Shown here piece after piece: positions 1 through 8,518 of a DNA stretch of 64,000 nt; the first letter of the stretch is position 1, and each line of letters begins with the position of its first letter. The stretch is taken from the NCBI GenBank assembly GCA_003574785.1, contig QORU01000003.1, forward strand, positions 465,475 through 529,474. The letters run 5' to 3'. The notes below the pieces were generated by a model. The model saw only the letters and a list, made by a program, of their open reading frames with translations. It had not been told where the DNA came from and searched no databases. The translations under genes were made by a program, and so were the position numbers. Source of the DNA: Taklimakanibacter deserti (GTDB taxonomy: Bacteria > Pseudomonadota > Alphaproteobacteria > Rhizobiales > Aestuariivirgaceae).

Positions 1-564
1 GCGCCGCATGCCGGCCGCGTGGTCTTCATGGGGGAAGCCATCGACGGCCTGCCGCCGCAGCAGATCGTCGCGCGCGGACTGATTCACGTCGCACAGGCGA
101 ACCGCTTGTTCCCCGACATGCAGATCATGGAGATCCTGGAGCTCGCCGCCTTCACGCCCCGCGCGCAGGCCGACCGCAAGGCCAATCTCGATTATGTGCT
201 GGGCCTTTTTCCGCGGCTCGCCGAGCGGCGGCGTCAGCAATGCAAGACGCTGTCCGGCGGCGAGCGGCAGATGCTGTCGATCGGCGTCGGCCTGATGTGC
301 GCGCCGCGCATGCTGATGCTCGACGAGCCGACGCTCGGCCTGTCGCCCAAGCTCAAGGACGAGCTTGCCGAAGCCATCGCGGAAATCTCCGGGCGCGGCA
401 TCCCGCTGCTGCTGGTCGAGCAGGACATCGCCTTCATCCTGTCGCTGGTCGAGCGCATGTATCTCGTCGATCACGGCGAGATCAGCCGCGAGATCCGCCG
501 CGGCGGCGAGGTCGACCATCAGGAGATCATGAACATGTATTTTGGCGCGGACGGTGCCCGATGA
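1..564 (+). CDS. livF: Branched-chain amino acid ABC transporter ATP-binding protein (LivF type), 5' truncated by window edge
   Basis: The reading frame is open from base 1, so the start and Walker A lie outside the window. What remains is the C-terminal two thirds of an ABC ATPase: the signature LSGGERQM and Walker B LMLDEP are both visible, followed by the LLLVEQD stretch where LivF proteins characteristically have Gln rather than the switch His. LivF works with LivG, LivH and LivM at the inner membrane to import branched-chain amino acids, amides or related small substrates. The stop overlaps the livH start by 4 bases (ATGA), so the three genes are translationally coupled. Substrate cannot be told because no binding protein is in view. 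Confidence 0.9.
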   Translation, partial: APHAGRVVFMGEAIDGLPPQQIVARGLIHVAQANRLFPDMQIMEILELAAFTPRAQADRKANLDYVLGLFPRLAERRRQQCKTLSGGERQMLSIGVGLMCAPRMLMLDEPTLGLSPKLKDELAEAIAEISGRGIPLLLVEQDIAFILSLVERMYLVDHGEISREIRRGGEVDHQEIMNMYFGADGAR

Positions 565-1442
565 CCGCCGACACGATCAGCGCTATCCTGGTGAGCGGCA
601 TCGTGCTCGGCTCCATCTACGCGCTGATGGCGAGCGGGCTCTCGCTGGTGTGGACCACGCTCGGCATCTTCAATTTCGCCCATGGGGCGCTGATGACGCT
701 CGCCGCCTATGTCGCCTGGACTGTATCGGACGGGGCGGGTCTCGGCTGGGGCCTGTCCGCCGGCATCGCCGTTTCGATCGCGGCGCTCGTCGGCGCCGGC
801 ATCCTGATGGAGCGGCTCGTGGTGCGACCCTTCTACGATCATCGCGACATCCTGCTCATCACCGTGATGACCACGCTCGCCGCGACGATCTTCCTGGAGA
901 AGGGCATCCAGCTCCTGTGGGGGGCGAGGCTCAAGCAGCTCGCCCCGATCTGGCCCGGCAAGGTCGAGCTCTTCCGCACCGCGATCTCAGGGCAAGAGAT
1001 GCTGATCATCATCGTGGCGCCCGTACTCCTCGGCGCGCTGGCGTTCTTCCTGCGCACCACAAGGATCGGCCGCGGCATCAGGGCCGTCGGCCAGAATCCG
1101 GACGCCGCAAGGCTGATCGGCATCGATGTGTCGCGCCTGTTCACCATCACCTTCGCGATGTCGGCCGTCCTCGCCGGATTGACCGGGATCCTGCTCGGCT
1201 CCGTCCGCCTGGTGACGCCGGAATTCGGCGCGGAGCCCCTGGTCAAGGCCCTGATCATCGTGATCTTCGGCGGGCTCGGCTCGCTCACCGGCACCATCCT
1301 TGCGGCCTATCTGATGGGGCTCGTCGAGGCGGCTTTGACCTTCTTCATCGGCATCTATTGGGCGCCCTCGATGATCTTCCTCCTGCTCATCATCGTCCTG
1401 CTGCTCAGGCCGCAGGGATTGCTCGGCAAGGTGGTGCGCTGA
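561..1442 (+). CDS. livH: Branched-chain amino acid ABC transporter permease LivH
   Basis: A 293-residue hydrophobic permease of the LivH/LivM family. The N-terminus has the typical LivH run GIVLGSIYALMASGLSLVW and the conserved FNFAHGALM segment; near the C-terminus lies the coupling region FGGLGSLTGT that contacts the ATPases. About eight membrane segments are expected. The ATG at 561 overlaps the livF stop and is preferred over upstream starts, which would run through the livF frame. It pairs with LivM, whose ATG shares one base with this stop codon. Confidence 0.92.
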   Translation: MTADTISAILVSGIVLGSIYALMASGLSLVWTTLGIFNFAHGALMTLAAYVAWTVSDGAGLGWGLSAGIAVSIAALVGAGILMERLVVRPFYDHRDILLITVMTTLAATIFLEKGIQLLWGARLKQLAPIWPGKVELFRTAISGQEMLIIIVAPVLLGALAFFLRTTRIGRGIRAVGQNPDAARLIGIDVSRLFTITFAMSAVLAGLTGILLGSVRLVTPEFGAEPLVKALIIVIFGGLGSLTGTILAAYLMGLVEAALTFFIGIYWAPSMIFLLLIIVLLLRPQGLLGKVVR

Positions 1443-2422
1443 TGGCCGGCCATGCACGGACCTTCATGCTGGGAGCCCTCATCGTCGCCGGGCTCCTGGT
1501 GCCGTTCTTCGTCGCGGACACCTATATCCGCCATTTGTTCATCGTCGCTTTCATCTACGGCATCGTCGCGGCGAGCTGGGACCTGAGCCTCGGCTATGCC
1601 GGCATATTCAATTTCGGCCATATCGCCTTCTTCGGCATCGGCGTCTATGTCACGGGGCTCGCGGCGAAGCTCATCGGCATAGACCCCTGGCTCGCCATGC
1701 TGATCGGCGGTCTTGCGGCCTCGGCCGCGGCGGTGCTCGTCGCGCTGCCCGTCGTGCGGCTGCAGGGCGTCTATGTGGTGCTGGTCACCTTCGCTTTCAG
1801 CCAGCTCGTGCTGCAACTCGTCATCAGCCAGTCGGCGGTGACCGGCGGAACGCAGGGCATGGTGCGGGTGCCGACGATCGAGCTCTTCGGCCACAATTTC
1901 CTGCGCGACTATAAATTCGGCTACTACTATGTCGCCTTCGCCTTGCTGATCGCGAGCGCCGCATGCCTGCGCCGACTGGCGCATTCCGATTTCGGTCTGT
2001 CGATCCAGGCGCTTAGGGACAACGAGGACTATGGCGTATCGCGCGGGATCTCGGTCGGCCTGCAGCGATTAAAGGTTCTCGTCGCCAGCGCCTTTTTCGC
2101 CGGCCTCGCCGGCGGCTTCTATGTCATCTATCTGCGTGTCGCGTCACCCGAGGTCTTCGACTTCTCGGTTGTCTCGCTGGTCCTCAGCATGGTCTTGATC
2201 GGCGGGACCGCCAGCATCTATGGCCCGATCTTCGCCGCCCTCGGCCTGACCTTCGTGTCCGAAGGGCTCGCCAATGTGGAAGGGCTGGCGGAAGGACGCT
2301 TCATCCTGGTGGCGGTCGCCATGGTGGCCGTCCTCTTGTTCCTGCCCAAGGGGCTCGCCTCGCTGCTCCCGGTTCTCCACCGTCTTTACGGCCGCGTCGC
2401 TAGCGCATGCCGGCAACAGTGA
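1442..2422 (+). CDS. livM: Branched-chain amino acid ABC transporter permease LivM
   Basis: A 326-residue permease with the LivM hallmarks SWDLSLGYAGIFNFGH near residue 40 and ALRDNEDYGVSRGI in the cytoplasmic loop, then the C-terminal GGTASIYGPIFAA segment. It is the second membrane subunit of the importer with LivH. The start codon overlaps the livH stop by one base. The last 23 bases overlap the 3' end of the convergent methyltransferase gene; the C-terminal tail there (Arg/Gln rich) is probably not functionally constrained. Confidence 0.92.
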   Translation: MAGHARTFMLGALIVAGLLVPFFVADTYIRHLFIVAFIYGIVAASWDLSLGYAGIFNFGHIAFFGIGVYVTGLAAKLIGIDPWLAMLIGGLAASAAAVLVALPVVRLQGVYVVLVTFAFSQLVLQLVISQSAVTGGTQGMVRVPTIELFGHNFLRDYKFGYYYVAFALLIASAACLRRLAHSDFGLSIQALRDNEDYGVSRGISVGLQRLKVLVASAFFAGLAGGFYVIYLRVASPEVFDFSVVSLVLSMVLIGGTASIYGPIFAALGLTFVSEGLANVEGLAEGRFILVAVAMVAVLLFLPKGLASLLPVLHRLYGRVASACRQQ

Positions 2423-3218
2423 CGAATTCACCAGGGATGAGGTAGCGGCCATCGGCGGCACGATGGTCCTGTACCGAGGCGAGGAACTCGTTCTCCACTT
2501 CCGCCAGCACTTGAGGCGTGAAGCGCTTGACCGCCAGCGCCACCGGTCCGCCGATGAGCATCGCGGTCAGCAGCGCTTTCTCGTCGCGGAATTCGAGCTC
2601 CTCCTGCTGGCAGTGCGCGCGTACGCCGTTCAGCCCCGCCGCGGCGAAATCGCGGGCGAGGTTGCCGGCGGTGCCGGGTCCGAAGAACATCGGGCAGACT
2701 TCCGAGGCGACGCGGGCATCGACAATGGGGAAGATCTCGGCCCAGCCGCAATTCCGGCGCTCGCCCCAGACGGTTGCGACCACGCGGCCGCCTGGCCTGA
2801 CGGCGCGCCGCATCGATGCCACCGCCGCCGGCGGATCGGGGACATACATGATGCCGAGCGCGCAGAGGGCCGCATCGAAATGCTCCGCTTCGACGGCGAG
2901 ATCATCGGCGCTCATGCGCGCCGTCGTTACCCAGGCAAGGCCTTCGGCGTCGCATCGGCGCCGCGTCAGGTCCACCATGTTCTGCGACAGATCGGTGGCG
3001 ACGACCTCACCGTAGGGACCGACGGCGCCGGCGATCATGCTGGTGACAAGCCCGCTTCCGCAAGCCGCCTCCACCACGCGTTCGCCCGGCTTGAGCGATG
3101 CAAATTCAAGAAGCGCCCGCTGGGCGGGGAGGAGCGGAACTCGCCAGCCGTCCTCATAGAACGCCGACGCGGCGTCCCAGCCATAACGCTGAACCCGGTT
3201 CTGGAGCTTCGGATCCAA
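2400..3218 (-). CDS. Class I SAM-dependent methyltransferase
   Basis: Rossmann methyltransferase of the UbiE/type 11 kind: motif I reads VVEAACGSGLVTS, followed by the acidic motif II VVATDLSQNMV and the post-motif region FDAALCALGIMYVPDP. The substrate is unknown. I place the start at the TTG at 3218 because the protein then opens with the family-like DPKLQNRVQRYGWD and the gene begins 4 bases after the OsmC stop; a longer ATG frame to 3278 exists but would overlap that gene and adds unconvincing sequence. It appears to be cotranscribed with the OsmC gene upstream. Confidence 0.8.
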   Translation of the reverse strand: MDPKLQNRVQRYGWDAASAFYEDGWRVPLLPAQRALLEFASLKPGERVVEAACGSGLVTSMIAGAVGPYGEVVATDLSQNMVDLTRRRCDAEGLAWVTTARMSADDLAVEAEHFDAALCALGIMYVPDPPAAVASMRRAVRPGGRVVATVWGERRNCGWAEIFPIVDARVASEVCPMFFGPGTAGNLARDFAAAGLNGVRAHCQQEELEFRDEKALLTAMLIGGPVALAVKRFTPQVLAEVENEFLASVQDHRAADGRYLIPGEFVTVAGMR

Positions 3219-3222
3219 GGTC

Positions 3223-3735
3223 TTATCCGCCTGCCGCCACAACGCGGGCGGTGACGTTCTGGGCGTCCCGCAAGGCAAGAAAATAGGGGTCAGCCCCCAA
3301 GGCGCGATCGATCATGGCGGTTACGGTCTCCCACGGCCCCGAACTGCGGACCGAGATGATGAAGCGTGTCGCGAGCGGTGCGGCCGTGTTGCTGCCGACA
3401 CCGAGCATGGCGCCGTCGTCGAAATCCATTTCGACGTCGACATCGATCGCATCGATTGCCACCGCCTCACGGGTCGCGGCAAGCTTGATGCCGATGGCCA
3501 CGCAGCCGGCCAATCCGGCGCGGATGAAGAAACCAGGTGTCGGACCTTTCTCATCGCCGCCGAGGACCTTGCCCATGTCCATGACGGCCTCATGCTTCCC
3601 TTGGCGAAAGGCGCAGGTCAGACCATCCTCAATTCTCGCGCTGCCCTTGATCGTGCTCAAGGCCGCCTGTGGTTTCTGCTGAAAGACGGTGATGACGCGC
3701 TCCTGCGCGGCGCGAATTTCGGCATTCCTGTCCAT
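3223..3735 (-). CDS. OsmC family protein
   Basis: A 170-residue protein of the OsmC/Ohr superfamily, whose members reduce organic hydroperoxides with paired cysteines. The central helix carries GFFIRAGLAGCVAIG, which supplies one conserved cysteine; the partner Cys is not in its usual place, and the only other candidate lies in LTCAF further upstream, so peroxidase activity is uncertain. Start chosen at the ATG preceded by a GGGAGAG ribosome site; an upstream ATG adds 14 poorly conserved residues. It shares an operon with the downstream methyltransferase. Confidence 0.8.
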   Translation of the reverse strand: MDRNAEIRAAQERVITVFQQKPQAALSTIKGSARIEDGLTCAFRQGKHEAVMDMGKVLGGDEKGPTPGFFIRAGLAGCVAIGIKLAATREAVAIDAIDVDVEMDFDDGAMLGVGSNTAAPLATRFIISVRSSGPWETVTAMIDRALGADPYFLALRDAQNVTARVVAAGG

Positions 3736-3849
3736 GTCTTCATCTCTCCCTGGCGATGGCGGCCTATAGCACGGCACTTCGCTGCGGCACCACCGGAGAT
3801 ATGCGGTCCGCAGAGCAAAGCTCGTTGGATTATGCGGAAAACTGCGAAA

Positions 3850-5073
3850 TCAATTCGGATTTGTTAGCCGTTTGCCACGGCCGCTCTCGGCCCACTCGGT
3901 CACCAGAAACGCGGCCAGGGCCAGGCCGGCAAAGCCTGCGAAAAGCGGGGTCACTGAGCCGTCATAGAGCCGCCCGATCGATGTGCCGGTAGAGACGGCG
4001 ACGAGGGTCGAAGCCGATGCGATGATCGCCGCGGCGACGCCCGCGATATGGCCCATGGGCTCCATGGCGAGCGCGTTGTAGTTGCTGAACAGCATGCCGT
4101 TGAAGAAGAACAGCGCCGTCATGAAGCCCATGAACAGCCACAGGGGCGGATGGCCGTGGAGCAGGATGGTGGTCAGCAGAAATGCTGCGGCCAAGATGCA
4201 GACTGACCGCAACGCCCATTTGGACAGATTGCGCATGCCGAAGCGTACGACAAGCCGCCCGTTGATGACCGATGCGACGCCGATGCCGGCGGCCAGCAGG
4301 CCGAAATAGACAGAGAACATTTTGCCGGTGCCATATTGTTCCTGGAAGATCTGCTGCGCGGTGCCGAGATAGCTGATCACCGCGCCGAAGACGAAACCCG
4401 TCGCCACCGAATAGCCGAGCGTGACACGGTTGGTGATCGCCTCCCTGGCGGAACGCAGGATGCGGCCGATGGACAAGGGCACGCGATCGGATGGCGCCAG
4501 CGTTTCCGGCCGGCGCCTTGCCAGCCAGAGGAAATCGATCATGCCGGCGACCGCCAGTCCATAGAAGATGGCGCGCCAGTCGGCGATGAGCAGGATGAGC
4601 TGACCGATCGAAGGCGCGAGCACCGGCACCAGGATCAGCACCGCCATCACGAAGGACATGATCCGCGCCATGGGGGAGCCGGCATAGAGATCGCGCACCA
4701 TGGCGGTGCCGACGATGCGGGGGCCGGCGGCGCCGAAACCCTGGAGCGCGCGGCCGGCGAGCATCATGGGAAAGTCGGTCGCGAAAGCGCAGATGAGCCC
4801 GCCGACGATGAAGCAGCCGATGCCGGCATACATTGCGGGCTTGCGCCCGGTGCTGTCGGAGATCGGGCCGTAGATGAACTGTCCGACCGAGAGGCCGGCA
4901 AAGAAGGCGGCGAGGACCAGTTGGCGGTCATTGGGGTCGCGCACGCTGAGATCGGCGGCGATGTCGCCCAGCGCCGGCAGCATCCCGTCGATCGACATGG
5001 CGATCAGCGAGAAGGTGAGCGCCATGAGCGCGATGAACTCGGCGCTGGTGCGGGCGGGGCTCGATGTCGACAT
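3850..5073 (-). CDS. MFS transporter, Bcr/CflA drug-resistance family (copy 2 of a tandem pair)
   Basis: A 407-residue, 12-TM major facilitator. The loop 2-3 motif GPISDSTGRKPAMYAG and the helix 5 region PVLAPSIGQLIL are typical of Bcr/CflA (DHA1) exporters, which expel drugs or metabolites such as cysteine-type compounds by proton antiport. The preceding gene (5086-6309) is a paralogue of exactly the same length with long identical stretches, so the two arose by tandem duplication. Only 12 bases separate them, suggesting one transcript read right to left. Substrate unknown. Confidence 0.9.
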   Translation of the reverse strand: MSTSSPARTSAEFIALMALTFSLIAMSIDGMLPALGDIAADLSVRDPNDRQLVLAAFFAGLSVGQFIYGPISDSTGRKPAMYAGIGCFIVGGLICAFATDFPMMLAGRALQGFGAAGPRIVGTAMVRDLYAGSPMARIMSFVMAVLILVPVLAPSIGQLILLIADWRAIFYGLAVAGMIDFLWLARRRPETLAPSDRVPLSIGRILRSAREAITNRVTLGYSVATGFVFGAVISYLGTAQQIFQEQYGTGKMFSVYFGLLAAGIGVASVINGRLVVRFGMRNLSKWALRSVCILAAAFLLTTILLHGHPPLWLFMGFMTALFFFNGMLFSNYNALAMEPMGHIAGVAAAIIASASTLVAVSTGTSIGRLYDGSVTPLFAGFAGLALAAFLVTEWAESGRGKRLTNPN

Positions 5074-5085
5074 GATGAGATTCTG

Positions 5086-6309
5086 TCAGCTCGGCGTGAT
5101 GATCCGCGCGGCGCGCCCGCGTTCCGCCCATTCGGTGACGAGGAGGGCGAGCGTTTCCATGACGGCGAAGCCGGCGACGAGCGGGATGACGGTGCCGTCG
5201 TAGAGCTGTCCGATCGGCGTGCCGCTCCCGACCGCGACGAGGCTCGACAGCGATCCTATTACCGCCGCGGCGACGCCCGCTATATGGCCCATCGGCTCCA
5301 TGGCCAGCGCGTTGTAGTTGCCGAACAGGAGGCCGTTGAAGAAGAACAGCATCATCATGAAGGCGACAAAAGCCCAGAGCGGCGGGTGGCCGCCGAGCAG
5401 CCACGCGACGAGAAGAAAGGCGAGCGACAGTATGCAGGCGGACCGCAACGCCCATTTGGACAGGTTGCGCATGCCATAGCGCATCACCAGCTTGGCATTG
5501 ACGATGGAAGCGAGGCCGATGCCGGCGGCGAGCAAGCCGAAATAGAGGGCGAAGAGCTTGCCGGTGCCATATTGCTCCTGGAAGATCTGCTGCGAGGTGC
5601 CGAGATAGCTGATGAAGGAGCCGAAGACGCAGCCGGTGGCCAAAGTATAGCCGAGCGTGACCCGGTTGGTGACCGCCTCGCGGGCGGACCGCATGATGTG
5701 CCCGATCGACAGGGGAACCCGGTCCTTGGGCAGGAGCGTCTCGGGCTGGCGGGTCCACAGCCACAGGAAGTCGATGGCCCCGATGACGACCAGTCCATAG
5801 AAGATGGAGCGCCAGTCGGCGACGAGCAGCATGAGCTGCCCGATCGAGGGCGCCAGGATGGGCACCAGGATGAACACCGCCATCACGAAGGACATGATCC
5901 TGGCCATGGCGCGGCCGGCATAGAGGTCGCGCACCATGGCCATGGCGACGATGCGCGGACCGGCCGCGCCAAAACCCTGCAACACCCGGCCGAGCACCAT
6001 GGTGGTGAAATCTTGGGTGAGGGCGCAGATCAGCCCGCCCAGGAGGAAGCAGCCGATGCCGGCATACATCGCGGGCTTGCGCCCGGTGCTGTCGGAGATC
6101 GGGCCATAGATGAGCTGGCCCAGCGTCAGGCCGGCGAAGAAGGCGGTGAGCACGAGCTGACGGTCGTTCGGGCCGCGGGCGCCGAGATCGGCCGCAATGT
6201 CGGCCAGCGCCGGCAACATCGAATCGATCGACATTGCAATCAGCGAGAATGTGAGTGCGACAAGCGCGATGAATTCCGCGCTGGAGCGGGTGGTTCCGGA
6301 GGCTGACAT
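5086..6309 (-). CDS. MFS transporter, Bcr/CflA drug-resistance family (copy 1 of a tandem pair)
   Basis: A 407-residue MFS exporter paralogous to the gene at 3850-5073; the segments around SAEFIAL, GPISDSTGRKPAMYAG, YLGTSQQIFQEQYGTGK and NYNALAMEPMGHIAGV are nearly identical between them. The start is set at the ATG at 6309, which aligns with the start of the sister protein; the 22 codons upstream are not shared. The best-supported difference is scattered conservative substitution in the membrane helices, so substrate range may have diverged. First gene of the leftward pair. Confidence 0.9.
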   Translation of the reverse strand: MSASGTTRSSAEFIALVALTFSLIAMSIDSMLPALADIAADLGARGPNDRQLVLTAFFAGLTLGQLIYGPISDSTGRKPAMYAGIGCFLLGGLICALTQDFTTMVLGRVLQGFGAAGPRIVAMAMVRDLYAGRAMARIMSFVMAVFILVPILAPSIGQLMLLVADWRSIFYGLVVIGAIDFLWLWTRQPETLLPKDRVPLSIGHIMRSAREAVTNRVTLGYTLATGCVFGSFISYLGTSQQIFQEQYGTGKLFALYFGLLAAGIGLASIVNAKLVMRYGMRNLSKWALRSACILSLAFLLVAWLLGGHPPLWAFVAFMMMLFFFNGLLFGNYNALAMEPMGHIAGVAAAVIGSLSSLVAVGSGTPIGQLYDGTVIPLVAGFAVMETLALLVTEWAERGRAARIITPS

Positions 6310-6390
6310 GGGGGACTTTCGCGACTGGCGCGGACAATAGCGGGCAGCCGACCGCCTGTCACCCCTGGCATCCATGCGTCTGGCGCAACC

Positions 6391-7188
6391 TCAGGTGACG
6401 AAATTCAGCATCCGCAGGATGTCGAGATAGTTCGCCGTTTCATAGCGGATGGTGCGATCGCCCGCATGGCCGGCACCCGGATACCACGACATGCGGTAGG
6501 CCAGGACCGGATTGGCATAGGTGACTTCGAGGACGAAGCGCTCCGGCAAGGCGATGAGGCTCTTGCCGGGATCGGCCTTGAGAGCCGCTTCGGCGCCCTG
6601 GCGGATGGCGGCGATGGCGGCCTTGGCCGTCATGGTGACGGTCGACTGGCCGACGCCGCGCTTGACGCCGCAGCGCCCGATATGGGCATTGGTCGATTCC
6701 ACTTCCGCCATCAGGCCCTCGTCGCCGGTGACGAAAACCGTCGGCACGCCGAGCATGCTGCCGGCCAGCGCATGGATGTAGAATTCCGATGCGATCCGGT
6801 CATTGAGGCGGATGAGATGCGGCTTGAGGGAGAGCGTGTGGGCAAGCGCATTGGCTTCCGAACCCGCCGCCGCGTGATAGCCGATCATCATCACCGCATC
6901 GAAGCTCTTGTCGAGCTCCTGCACCATGCAGAGCGGATGGCCGGCCCAGGAGCGGATCAGCCGGATCTCCGAAGGCAGCATCGACGTGATGAGGTTGCGG
7001 CCCGAATCATGCGCATCCTTGACCCAGATCTCCTTCGCCCCCGCGGCCTGCGCCCCCTCGATGGCGGCGATCGCCTCGCGCGTCATCTGCTCGCGGAATT
7101 CTGGATAATCGCGATGCGTCTTCTCGGCCTCGTCCCAATGGGTGATGCCGGCCACGCCCTCGATATCGACACTGATGTAGACTTTCAT
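6391..7188 (-). CDS. M55 family D-aminopeptidase (DppA-like)
   Basis: A 265-residue zinc peptidase of the M55/DppA family, which form decameric rings and cleave D-amino-acid dipeptides. Metal ligands expected from DppA are present: Asp8 and Glu10 in MKVYISVDIEG, His60 in KDAHDSG, His105 in IGYHAA and a Glu near residue 135. The start is the ATG immediately before KVYISVD; upstream codons are not family-like. It is divergent from the P450 gene with only 28 bases between the start codons, so the two promoters must overlap each other or the coding ends. Confidence 0.9.
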   Translation of the reverse strand: MKVYISVDIEGVAGITHWDEAEKTHRDYPEFREQMTREAIAAIEGAQAAGAKEIWVKDAHDSGRNLITSMLPSEIRLIRSWAGHPLCMVQELDKSFDAVMMIGYHAAAGSEANALAHTLSLKPHLIRLNDRIASEFYIHALAGSMLGVPTVFVTGDEGLMAEVESTNAHIGRCGVKRGVGQSTVTMTAKAAIAAIRQGAEAALKADPGKSLIALPERFVLEVTYANPVLAYRMSWYPGAGHAGDRTIRYETANYLDILRMLNFVT

Positions 7189-7216
7189 GCTAAGCCCCTG
7201 GCAGGATTGCAGACAT

Positions 7217-8425
7217 ATGAAGATCGACAGGACCAGCCGAAGCGTCAGCCTCGATCCGCGCGATCCGGGTTTCGTCAACGATCCCTATCCCGCCTATCAT
7301 GAATTGCGCAAGACGGTGCCGGTATTCAAATGGGAACAATATGGCTATTGGTGCTTCGCGCGCCATGAGGACGTGGCAGCGCTTCTGCGCGATCGCCGTT
7401 TCGGCCGCCAGATCCTGCATGTGATGTCGCGCGAGGAGCTGGGCTGGGCCGAGACGCCGCCTAATCTCAAGCCCTTCTACGATTTCGAACAACATTCGCT
7501 GCTCGAGACCGAGCCGCCGGTCCACACCAGGCTGCGCGGGCTCGTCAATCGCGCCTTCCTGTCGCGTACCGTCGAGAGGTTGCGCCCGCGCATCGCGCAA
7601 TTGGCGCATGAGTTGATCGACGGATTTGCGGACAAGCGCGAAACGGATCTCCTGGAAAGCTTCGCGACGCCGATCCCGATCTTCATCATCGCCGAGCTCC
7701 TGGGGGTGCCGACCGGGGAGGGATCCCGACTCCTCCAATGGTCGCATGACATGGTGGCGATGTATCAGGCGCGACGCGATACCGAGATCGAGCGCAAGGC
7801 GGTTGCGGCTACCGTCGCCTTCAGCGATTTCATGCGCGGGCTTGTGCGGGAGAGGCGCGCAAGCCCCGGCGATGATCTCCTGTCGCAGCTTATCGCCACC
7901 GAGATGCAGGGCAATTCGCTCAGCGAAGATGAGCTCATCACCACGGCGATCCTGCTCCTCAATGCCGGCCATGAAGCGACCGTCCATGCCATTGGTAATG
8001 GCGTCAAGGCGCTCATCGAAACGGGGCAGGCCGGCGCTCGGCTGGGCGAGGGCCATTTCGAGGAACTGCTGCGCTACGACGCTCCCTTGCATCTCTTTAC
8101 CCGCTATGCGCTGGAGGACGTCAATTATGGTGGGCTCAAGCTACGGAAGGGCGAGACGGTGGGGCTGCTGCTCGGCGCCGCCAATCGCGACCCCGAGCGC
8201 TTCGCGGAGCCCGACATATTCGATCCTGAGCGCACGCCCAATCCGCATGTGAGCTTCGGCGCCGGCATCCATTTCTGCGTCGGGGCGCCCCTGGCGCGGC
8301 TGGAACTCAATGTCGCTTTGCCGATCCTGTTCGAGCGCCTGCCGGGGCTGAAACTCGCGGGGCCTCCCCGCTACCGCGACGCCTACCACTTCCATGGCTT
8401 GGAAAGCCTGAACACCATCTGGTGA
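7217..8425 (+). CDS. Cytochrome P450
   Basis: A 402-residue soluble bacterial P450. The I-helix oxygen-activation region reads NAGHEAT, the K-helix ExxR is EELLR, and the haem loop FGAGIHFCVGAPLAR carries the axial cysteine near residue 354. Bacterial class I P450s need ferredoxin and reductase partners; none is encoded nearby. The ATG at 7217 gives a typical N-terminus; a start 30 bases upstream would overlap the divergent gene. The substrate is unknown; the neighbours (D-aminopeptidase, MttB-family protein) do not define a pathway. Confidence 0.93.
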   Translation: MKIDRTSRSVSLDPRDPGFVNDPYPAYHELRKTVPVFKWEQYGYWCFARHEDVAALLRDRRFGRQILHVMSREELGWAETPPNLKPFYDFEQHSLLETEPPVHTRLRGLVNRAFLSRTVERLRPRIAQLAHELIDGFADKRETDLLESFATPIPIFIIAELLGVPTGEGSRLLQWSHDMVAMYQARRDTEIERKAVAATVAFSDFMRGLVRERRASPGDDLLSQLIATEMQGNSLSEDELITTAILLLNAGHEATVHAIGNGVKALIETGQAGARLGEGHFEELLRYDAPLHLFTRYALEDVNYGGLKLRKGETVGLLLGAANRDPERFAEPDIFDPERTPNPHVSFGAGIHFCVGAPLARLELNVALPILFERLPGLKLAGPPRYRDAYHFHGLESLNTIW

Positions 8426-8518
8426 CAAGTCGTTTCCGCGCCATGCCAGGGCGGAAATGCGCCGTCTCCCGACCCCTGTTGAGCGTATCACCCGGTGAGG
8501 TGAGGTAAATTCAACGGT

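Noticed and set aside
2428..2751. Alternative frames within the methyltransferase and other core genes
   Set aside because: They are Arg/Pro/Ala-rich shadow frames without motifs or ribosome sites and lie wholly inside recognised genes.
4336..6306. A 656-codon open frame antisense to the two MFS genes
   Set aside because: Its product is a low-complexity Asp/Glu/Arg/His-rich protein with internal duplication mirroring the two MFS genes. It arises from codon bias on the other strand.
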